DNA of 11,558 bases, from assembly GCA_046541115.1 (NCBI GenBank), contig JBKHDX010000159.1, forward strand, positions 1-11,558, given 5' to 3'. Within the stretch, counting starts at the first letter, position 1. The number at the start of each line of letters is the position of its first letter. This DNA is from Jaaginema sp046541115 (GTDB taxonomy: Bacteria > Cyanobacteriota > Cyanobacteriia > Cyanobacteriales > Spirulinaceae). The notes under the pieces are model-generated. The model did no database searches and had not been told where the DNA came from. It was given only the letters and a program-made list of their open reading frames with translations. Below are positions 6,715 through 11,558 of the stretch, in pieces. A program made the position numbers and the translations under genes.

Positions 6715-7289
6715 GGATTTTCTTCCCAGTTTACGCCTTCGTAAAGATTGGCAATATCGCATTCAAATTCAATACTATCTAACGTAATTGTATCTCCTCT
6801 TTCATAAGGAAAATAAGCCCACATTTTCCCCTCAGCCCGACGATAGACTTCTACTCGTTGGGCTTCCGAATCGATTAAAACATATTCGGTTAAACTCGAA
6901 AGCTGACGATAATAACTAAACTTTTGGCCGCGATCGTAAGCGGCGGTACTCGGAGATAATACTTCAACAATTACCCTCGGATATTCGATAAAATTACGAG
7001 CGTTTAAATCTGCTTCATGGCAAGTTATGACCAAATCGGGGTAGAAATAACGCTGATTGCGTACATCTTTCACCTGGACATCTGATACATAAGCCTCGCA
7101 GCCTCTACCACTGATATGAGAATATAGGGTTCGATATAAATTAAGTGCGATTTTGTTGTGAGGAAGTGTTCCCCCCGTCATCGCAATTATTTCACCGTCG
7201 ATATATTCATAGCGAAGTTCTTGTTTAGCTTCCCATTCTAGGTATTCTTCAACCGTCATAGAAGGCAGTTCTTGAAATTGAGCAACCAT
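6711..7289 (-). CDS. Uma2-family (DUF820) putative endonuclease
   Basis: This 192-residue protein belongs to the Uma2 family, a PD-(D/E)xK-fold group expanded in many cyanobacteria, with no settled biological role. The opening MTVEEYLEWE (11-20), YEYIDGEI (27-34), the PD of YFYPDLVI (Asp85), VIVEVLSPST (107-114, Glu109) and DRGQKFSYY (119-127, Lys123) supply the expected acidic and lysine residues, so the nuclease core is intact. The length is usual for the family. A GAGG Shine-Dalgarno (7299-7302) lies 9 bases before the ATG, which supports the start. The gene stands alone: its stop lies inside a TTAA shared with the convergent symporter gene, and about 320 bases separate it from the ureC stop upstream. 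Confidence 0.9.
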   Translation of the reverse strand: MVAQFQELPSMTVEEYLEWEAKQELRYEYIDGEIIAMTGGTLPHNKIALNLYRTLYSHISGRGCEAYVSDVQVKDVRNQRYFYPDLVITCHEADLNARNFIEYPRVIVEVLSPSTAAYDRGQKFSYYRQLSSLTEYVLIDSEAQRVEVYRRAEGKMWAYFPYERGDTITLDSIEFECDIANLYEGVNWEENP

Positions 7290-7611
7290 CGTTTTGTACC
7301 TCTTAATTCATAAGAATAATTTTAGTTTAGCGTCAAACAACTGTAAATCCCCCAATATTCAATATTTTACAACGAAATAAAACTCTTGAGAACACCCAAA
7401 ATAAAGTCTACATCTTCTAATTTTTATAGCGCGATAATTGAGATTCGAGATATTAGTAATAAACTTAAAGATTGAGATGGTATACGATGCTCACACTACG
7501 GTTCCTAGAACCCCGGTTTCTGGCTTAATATTCTAATTTTATTGTGTAAGCCAATAAGAAACCGGGGTTCTGAATACTACCCGTTAAAATCTTTAAACCA
7601 ACAACCCTATA
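7290..7611. other. Intergenic region between ureC and the Uma2 gene
   Basis: These 322 AT-rich bases lie downstream of ureC and upstream of the Uma2 gene, both on the minus strand. The main structure is the inverted repeat at 7507-7571, described separately. An outer 9-bp pair TTAAAGATT (7465-7473) and AATCTTTAA (7588-7596) loosely encloses it. A TTGACG (7336-7331, minus) could be a -35 box for the Uma2 gene, but the -10 it would use puts the start on top of the Shine-Dalgarno, so I do not call it. No coding sequence is apparent. Confidence 0.6.
7507..7571. repeat. REPIN-like imperfect inverted repeat
   Basis: AGAACCCCGGTTTCT followed by GGCTTA (7507-7527) faces its reverse complement at 7547-7571, which differs only by a 4-base insertion between TAAGCC and GAAACCGGGGTTCT. 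The spacer is 19 bases and AT-rich. Each arm is itself nearly palindromic around CCGG. Two palindromic units in opposite orientation that fold as one long hairpin is the layout of REP doublets (REPINs) or small MITEs. Neither strand has a T run after the hairpin, so it is not a standard intrinsic terminator, although it follows ureC. Confidence 0.7.
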
Positions 7612-9321
7612 TTAAAACAAGAAATAACGCTGGGCCATGGGTAAAACAGTCGCGGGTTCGCAAGTTAATAATTCCCCATCAGCCCGGACTTCGTAAGTTT
7701 CAGGATCGACTTCAATATGAGGTAAAATGTCATTGAGTTTCATGTCGGCTTTGCTGAGGTTGCGGGTATTCTCAACCGGTGCGATAATTTTCTGGAGGCC
7801 GAGACGATCGCCAATTTGCGAAGACATAGCCGCTTGAGACACGAATGTATAACTACTAGACCCGATCGCCTTCCCAAAACTAGCAAACATGGGTTGCGAG
7901 TGAATCGGTTGAGGGGTGGGGATACTGGCATTTGCGTCTCCCATTTGCGCCCAGGCGATCGCACCCCCTTTAATAACCATTTCGGGTTTAACCCCGAAAA
8001 AGCTGGGTTTCCACAAACAAAGATCGGCCATTTTTCCGATTTCAACGGAGCCAACATAATCGGCGATGCCGTGGGCGATCGCGGGATTGATGGTATATTT
8101 AGCGACGTAGCGCTTGGCTCGTAGGTTATCATTGCGATCGCTATCTTCGGGTAAAGCTCCGAATTGTACCTTCATTTTATGAGCCGTTTGCCAAGTGCGA
8201 ATAATCACTTCCCCGACTCTCCCCATGGCTTGAGAATCTGACGCAATCATACTAAATGCGCCCCTGTCGTGTAGGATATCCTCGGCGGCAATGGTTTCGC
8301 GACGAATCCGCGACTCCGCAAAGGCCACATCTTCCGGTACATTGCGGTCGAGGTGATGACACACCATCAACATATCGAGATGCTCTTCGAGAGTATTGGT
8401 GGTGTAGGGACGGGTGGGATTAGTAGAAGACGGCAAAACATTGGCGAGGCCGCAGACTTTGATAATATCGGGAGCATGGCCGCCTCCTGCGCCTTCGGTG
8501 TGGTAGGTATGGATAACACGATTTTTAAACGCCGCGATCGTACTTTCGACGAATCCCGCTTCGTTAAGGGTGTCGGTGTGAATCGCCACTTGTACATCGC
8601 ATTCATCAGCAACTCGCAAACAGGTATCAATCGTTGCAGGAGTTGTCCCCCAGTCTTCATGCAGCTTTAAGCCCATAGCCCCGGCGACAATTTGCTCGGC
8701 TAATCCTTCCGGTTGGCTGCTATTACCTTTACCGAGAAACCCCAGATTCATAGGGAAAGCCTCGGCAGCTTCGAGCATTTTGTGAATGTGCCAAGCCCCA
8801 GGAGTACAGGTAGTTGCGTTTGTCCCCGTTGCGGGGCCTGTGCCTCCTCCTAACATTGTCGTAATGCCAGAGGCGATCGCGGTTTCGATTTGTTGGGGGC
8901 AGATAAAATGAATGTGGGAATCAATGCCCCCGGCGGTGAGAATCATGCCTTCGGCTGCGATCGCTTCAGTAGACGGGCCGATAATAATATCAACGTTATC
9001 CTGAATATAGGGATTTCCCGCTTTGCCGATTTTGTGAATCATGCCGTCTTTGAGGCCGATATCGGCTTTGACAATGCCCCACCAATCGAGGATGAGGGCG
9101 TTGGTAATTACCGTGTCTACTGCCCCATCTTCGCGGGAAATGGGGGATTGTCCCATGCCGTCGCGAATGGTTTTTCCGCCCCCAAATTTGACTTCTTCGC
9201 CGTAGGTGGTCAAGTCTTGCTCGACCTCTATAATAATCTCTGTATCGGCCAAACGAACGCGATCGCCGGTGGTAGGCCCAAAAGTTTCGGCGTAAGCCCG
9301 CCGATTCATGCGATAACTCAT
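7612..9321 (-). CDS. ureC: Urease subunit alpha
   Basis: This is the catalytic subunit of nickel urease, which hydrolyses urea to ammonia and carbamate in the cytosol. At 569 residues it is of usual full length. The nickel site is complete: His136 and His138 (SHIHF), carbamylated Lys219 (GLKLHEDWG), His248 (IHTDT), His274 (HTEGAGGGHAPD) and Asp362 (SDSQAMGR). The mobile flap carries Cys321 and His322 (MVCHHLD). The ATG at 9321 gives the family start, and an in-frame ATG at 9309 is a weaker choice. No strong Shine-Dalgarno is seen. ureA and ureB are not upstream: the preceding gene, 108 bases away on the same strand, is a ZIP metal transporter. Other subunits and the UreDEFG accessory proteins must be encoded elsewhere, as happens in cyanobacteria with scattered ure genes. 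Confidence 0.98.
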   Translation of the reverse strand: MSYRMNRRAYAETFGPTTGDRVRLADTEIIIEVEQDLTTYGEEVKFGGGKTIRDGMGQSPISREDGAVDTVITNALILDWWGIVKADIGLKDGMIHKIGKAGNPYIQDNVDIIIGPSTEAIAAEGMILTAGGIDSHIHFICPQQIETAIASGITTMLGGGTGPATGTNATTCTPGAWHIHKMLEAAEAFPMNLGFLGKGNSSQPEGLAEQIVAGAMGLKLHEDWGTTPATIDTCLRVADECDVQVAIHTDTLNEAGFVESTIAAFKNRVIHTYHTEGAGGGHAPDIIKVCGLANVLPSSTNPTRPYTTNTLEEHLDMLMVCHHLDRNVPEDVAFAESRIRRETIAAEDILHDRGAFSMIASDSQAMGRVGEVIIRTWQTAHKMKVQFGALPEDSDRNDNLRAKRYVAKYTINPAIAHGIADYVGSVEIGKMADLCLWKPSFFGVKPEMVIKGGAIAWAQMGDANASIPTPQPIHSQPMFASFGKAIGSSSYTFVSQAAMSSQIGDRLGLQKIIAPVENTRNLSKADMKLNDILPHIEVDPETYEVRADGELLTCEPATVLPMAQRYFLF

Positions 9322-9341
9322 AATTTCTCGATAGTTAACCC

Positions 9342-9360
9342 GTATGGGTGATACTGTATC
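9342..9360. promoter_or_regulatory. Overlapping palindromes upstream of ureC
   Basis: GTAT-N5-ATAC (9342-9354) overlaps a perfect GATAC-T-GTATC (9350-9360), giving three GTAT/ATAC half-sites within 19 bases. They lie 21-39 bases before the ureC ATG, where a repressor or activator site could act. It is not an NtcA box, because the GTA-TAC spacing is 7 rather than 8. No regulator can be named. Confidence 0.3.
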
Positions 9361-9429
9361 AGAGGTTTATCGCCAATGAAGTTGTTGTGTCATCAATTTT
9401 AGATGTGCGATCGCGATCGCCCGATGCCA

Positions 9430-10188
9430 CTACATTAAAACATGAGAAATCATCAACAACAAAAAACCCCCCACCGAGATCGCACCCATTTCCAAACGAC
9501 GCTCTTTTTTGCCTTCTAAGCCCTCTGGAATCAACTCACTAATAACCAAAAAGCCCATAGCCCCCGCCGCAAACGCCAACGTATAGGGTAACAACTGCTC
9601 AAAAAAAGACACGGTCGCTAACGCCGGAATCGCGGCGATCGGTTGAGGTATACTAGACGCGATCGCCCACAACACGCATTGAGTCACCGGGACATTTTCA
9701 GCCCGTAACGGTAACGCCACCGCCAAACCCTCTGGAATATTCTGGATTGAAATCGCCAAGGCCAACAACCGACCAAACTGCTCGCTTTGACCTTGTTGGG
9801 CCCCGTAACCCACCCCAACCGCCACCCCTTCTGGGAAACTGTGAATAAATAACGTCCCCAAAATCAACAAAACTCGCCGGGCTGAAGCCCCTCGTATCTT
9901 GCCAATCTGAACATCTTTACCTTCTAGCCAAATCTCACTACTCCAAAACACCACCGACCCCACCGCCAAACCCACCGCAGCGGCCCCATAACCCCCCCGT
10001 TGCACCGCAGGCATAATTAAATCAAACACCGAAGCGGCCAGCATTACCCCCGCGGCCAAGGCATAACCCCGTCGCGACCATACCGACGACAGATGCGGTA
10101 CAAAATAAAACGGGACTGCCCCCAAACCCGTGGCCAGCATGGTAATTGTGGCAGCAATGAGCGTGGTAATAACCAGTTGAGTATTCAT
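9430..10188 (-). CDS. ZIP-family divalent metal transporter
   Basis: This 252-residue inner-membrane protein of the ZIP family imports divalent metals such as Zn2+, Fe2+ or Mn2+ into the cytosol. About eight hydrophobic segments can be read. Signature motifs are HSFPEG (116-121) in TM4 and QNIPEG (149-154) in TM5, the helices that form the binuclear metal site, followed by SSIPQP (178-183) in TM6 and ELIPEG (218-223) in TM7. The TM5 Gln in place of the common His also occurs in the structurally known BbZIP. The ATG lies 12 bases after the SDR stop. Its Shine-Dalgarno (TAAGG) overlaps that TAA stop, so the two genes are probably co-transcribed and translationally coupled. ureC follows 108 bases downstream on the same strand. 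Metal specificity cannot be read from sequence; nickel is conceivable given urease but unproven. Confidence 0.92.
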   Translation of the reverse strand: MNTQLVITTLIAATITMLATGLGAVPFYFVPHLSSVWSRRGYALAAGVMLAASVFDLIMPAVQRGGYGAAAVGLAVGSVVFWSSEIWLEGKDVQIGKIRGASARRVLLILGTLFIHSFPEGVAVGVGYGAQQGQSEQFGRLLALAISIQNIPEGLAVALPLRAENVPVTQCVLWAIASSIPQPIAAIPALATVSFFEQLLPYTLAFAAGAMGFLVISELIPEGLEGKKERRLEMGAISVGGFLLLMISHVLM

Positions 10189-10200
10189 GACAAATTTGCC

Positions 10201-10956
10201 TTACTGTGCCGTCATACCACCATCAATGACCAATTCAGCCCCTGTGACAAACTTCGACTCGTCAGAAGCCAAATAAACCACACCATACGCTACATCCATA
10301 GGTTCTCCAATATGACCAATTGGGTGCATTTTACCTAAATCTTCTTTGGATGCGCCCCGTTGCTCGGCTCCATAATCGGCCATTTCTGTATCAATATACG
10401 CCGGATGAATGGAATTGACCCGCACTTTACAAGGCGCAAATTCCATGGCAGCATCCTTGGTCATGGTCAAAACTGCCCCTTTACTCGCACCATAAGCCGC
10501 ATGACCCGGAAAACCAATTAAACCCGCCACTGAGGACATATTAACAATCGAACCGCCCCCTTTGTCTACCATCAAAGGCGCACAGTATTTCATCCCCAAA
10601 AATACCCCCCAAGCATTAACATCCATAATTTTGTGCCAGCCTTCAGCCACAATATCGGGGATGTTTTCAATACGATAAATGCCAGCATTATTCACTAAAA
10701 TATCCGGCGTTCCAAAACTGGCTTGAGTTTCTTGAATGACTTTTTGCCAATCTTCTTCTGAGGTCACATCTTGCTGCACAAATTTGGCGATTCCACCTTG
10801 CTTTTCTATCTGTTGGGCTACTTCTTGCCCTTGTTCGGCGTGACGCTGAGTTAATACAACTTTTGCTCCTTCTTGGGCTAATAATTCTGCCGTGGCACGA
10901 CCAATGCCAACGCCACCTCCGGTAACAATTGCGACTTTATCTTTGACTCTATTCAT
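10201..10956 (-). CDS. Classical short-chain dehydrogenase/reductase (SDR)
   Basis: This 251-residue Rossmann-fold oxidoreductase has the full classical SDR set: TGGGVGIG (12-19) for the dinucleotide, NNAG (89-92), catalytic Asn114, NMSS (139-142) with the catalytic serine, and Tyr155-x3-Lys159 in AAYGASKG. The C-terminal FVTGAELVIDGGMTAQ is typical of SDRs annotated as glucose 1-dehydrogenase, cyclopentanol dehydrogenase or 3-oxoacyl-ACP reductase-like. After strand beta-2 there is a Thr-Gln-Arg instead of an acidic residue, which suggests NADP(H) preference. The substrate is unknown. It lies 12 bases before the ZIP gene in an apparent operon. A possible terminator hairpin stands 30 bases upstream of its start, separating it from the small gene before it. 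No strong Shine-Dalgarno is seen. Confidence 0.92.
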   Translation of the reverse strand: MNRVKDKVAIVTGGGVGIGRATAELLAQEGAKVVLTQRHAEQGQEVAQQIEKQGGIAKFVQQDVTSEEDWQKVIQETQASFGTPDILVNNAGIYRIENIPDIVAEGWHKIMDVNAWGVFLGMKYCAPLMVDKGGGSIVNMSSVAGLIGFPGHAAYGASKGAVLTMTKDAAMEFAPCKVRVNSIHPAYIDTEMADYGAEQRGASKEDLGKMHPIGHIGEPMDVAYGVVYLASDESKFVTGAELVIDGGMTAQ

Positions 10957-10985
10957 GATTTTTTGATCGGGTTAATAATAATTAA

Positions 10986-11022
10986 TCTAAAGGCGTACAG
11001 AAGTTTTCCATACACCTTTAGA
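10986..11022 (-). terminator. Possible terminator of the 79-residue gene
   Basis: TCTAAAGGTGTA and TACGCCTTTAGA (minus strand, 11022-11011 and 10997-10986) form a 12-bp stem with one U-G wobble and a 13-base loop. The following minus-strand sequence TTAATTATTATT is T-rich but broken by A, so termination may be inefficient. On the plus strand the same site has a C-A mismatch and no T run. Confidence 0.5.
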
Positions 11023-11034
11023 CTGAAAAATTCA

Positions 11035-11274
11035 TTACGGCAAGTTCAATTCATTTTGAAACAAAACTTCTCTGGCTTTAGAAGCATTGAGATGATTTTG
11101 ATCTTTGATACGATCGAAAAGGTTTGCTAACTCAATATCGCCGTGGATCAACGCATTCTCCCGATATACTTCGGATATTGCTGCATTTTGGCAAGAACGA
11201 TACATTAAATCCAGTAAATCGTCATTATGATATTCTTGGGAGAAGTCAATAGAGAGTTGATATTCTTGAGTCAT
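11035..11274 (-). CDS. Small acidic hypothetical protein
   Basis: I do not recognise this 79-residue protein. It begins MTQEYQLSIDFSQEYHNDDL and is rich in Asp, Glu and Asn. From about residue 17 onwards it reads as largely helical, with a short Leu/Ala-bearing segment around IHGDIELANLFDRI (43-56). There is no signal peptide, membrane segment or cysteine motif; a single Cys sits near residue 28. Support for a real gene comes from an open frame in a minus-strand run, a hairpin after its stop and a repeat-bearing upstream region. No good Shine-Dalgarno precedes the ATG. It lies between an unidentified gene upstream and the SDR downstream. Confidence 0.65.
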   Translation of the reverse strand: MTQEYQLSIDFSQEYHNDDLLDLMYRSCQNAAISEVYRENALIHGDIELANLFDRIKDQNHLNASKAREVLFQNELNLP

Positions 11275-11299
11275 TGTTATTAAGGAGTTTGTAAAACTG

Positions 11300-11332
11300 T
11301 TCTAAAAAGAACTAATTACATTCTAAAAAGAA
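11300..11332. repeat. Two 12-bp direct repeats, 21 bases apart
   Basis: TTCTAAAAAGAA occurs at 11300-11311 and again at 11321-11332, with starts 21 bases apart (two DNA helical turns). Each copy has TTCT/AGAA arms around an AAAA centre. They lie 26-58 bases upstream of the 79-residue gene, overlapping where its promoter should be, and could be a pair of operator sites. Confidence 0.5.
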
Positions 11333-11377
11333 AAATAATATTAAGACCTCTGGCTTCAGACAGAATTACAAACACCT

Positions 11378-11558
11378 TTAGATGCGGCTTTCTTCCTCAA
11401 TTTCCCGTTGATTGAAATGGGTTTCCGCATATTCACGGACGCGGGTGCTGCTCACTTCTTGGGCTTCGATAGCGGGAGTATAGCCCTCATAAGCACTTAA
11501 AGTTTGAGCAACACTGGTTAATAAAACACCGTAAATCACTTTAGAAAAGACATCTGCC
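11378..11558 (-). CDS. C-terminal part of an unrecognised protein (cut by window edge)
   Basis: On the minus strand an open frame enters at 11558 and ends at a TAA (11380-11378), giving the last 59 residues of a protein. It reads ADVFSKVIYGVLLTSVAQTL, then SAYEGYTPAIEAQEV, then a charged tail containing REYAETHFNQREIEEESRI. The first part is amphipathic or hydrophobic and the tail is strongly charged. I do not recognise a family. Codon use resembles the neighbouring genes and the frame is uninterrupted, so it is probably a real gene that continues beyond the window. It precedes the 79-residue gene on the same strand with a 103-base gap. Confidence 0.65.
   Translation of the reverse strand, partial: ADVFSKVIYGVLLTSVAQTLSAYEGYTPAIEAQEVSSTRVREYAETHFNQREIEEESRI

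Noticed and set aside
7507..7571. Intrinsic terminator for ureC
   Set aside because: The hairpin is strong, but no T run follows it on the minus strand. It is better described as a repeat.
7465..7596. Larger MITE bounded by TTAAAGATT/AATCTTTAA
   Set aside because: The outer arms are only 9 AT-rich bases, are placed unevenly around the inner repeat, and show no target-site duplication, so chance is likely.
8890..9351. Plus-strand 153-codon frame opposite the start of ureC
   Set aside because: It is the antisense shadow of a highly conserved ureC region, has no family features, and is explained by ureC codon bias.
9342..9354. NtcA box upstream of ureC
   Set aside because: The GTA and TAC elements are 7 bases apart, while NtcA sites need 8, and no matching -10 was found at the right distance.

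Overview
The window looks like chromosomal DNA of a cyanobacterium. It carries a photosystem II psbA gene, the octamer palindrome GCGATCGC (HIP1, typical of cyanobacterial genomes) recurs both inside and between genes, there are two heptanucleotide tandem repeats of the short-tandemly-repeated-repeat (STRR) kind, and a Uma2-family gene is present. The genus cannot be fixed from the sequence. I see no tRNA, rRNA, CRISPR array, transposase or phage module. The right edge cuts a gene.

Layout. 1-41 is a (TAATTGG)n array that almost touches the pncB stop. pncB (43-1395, minus) encodes nicotinate phosphoribosyltransferase of the NAD salvage pathway. A divergent promoter region (about 1400-1636) separates it from psbA (1637-2671, plus), which ends in a strong intrinsic terminator. 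A 305-base gap after that terminator leads to three plus-strand genes: a serine-racemase/threonine-dehydratase-like PLP enzyme (3046-4014), an exported peptidoglycan-binding plus solute-binding fusion protein (4064-5197), and a divergent DAACS (SDF/GltP-like) symporter (5362-6714) whose start codon directly follows a (TGATAAC)4 array. A Uma2-family gene (6711-7289, minus) converges on the symporter, and both stop codons lie in one TTAA. A 322-base gap holds a REPIN-like inverted repeat.

The right part is all minus strand. In transcription order it holds the C-terminal end of an unrecognised gene (11378-11558), a 79-residue acidic unknown (11035-11274), an SDR oxidoreductase (10201-10956) tightly coupled to a ZIP metal transporter (9430-10188), and then ureC (7612-9321), the nickel-containing urease alpha subunit, without ureA or ureB beside it.

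How the genes may work together. The plus-strand trio reads as an amino-acid handling cluster: a PLP enzyme acting on serine/threonine-type substrates, a periplasmic amino-acid binding domain tethered to the wall, and an uptake carrier. The SDR-ZIP pair looks like one transcription unit that may run on into ureC, so metal supply to urease is possible but unproven.

Two observations deserve most attention. The D1 protein has the residues that mark the low-oxygen D1' type, yet it stops exactly at Ala344, the mature C terminus, so it has no extension to be processed. Also, a solute-binding protein of the ABC type sits next to a secondary carrier whose sodium-site residues appear replaced. Neither is proven to be a new system.
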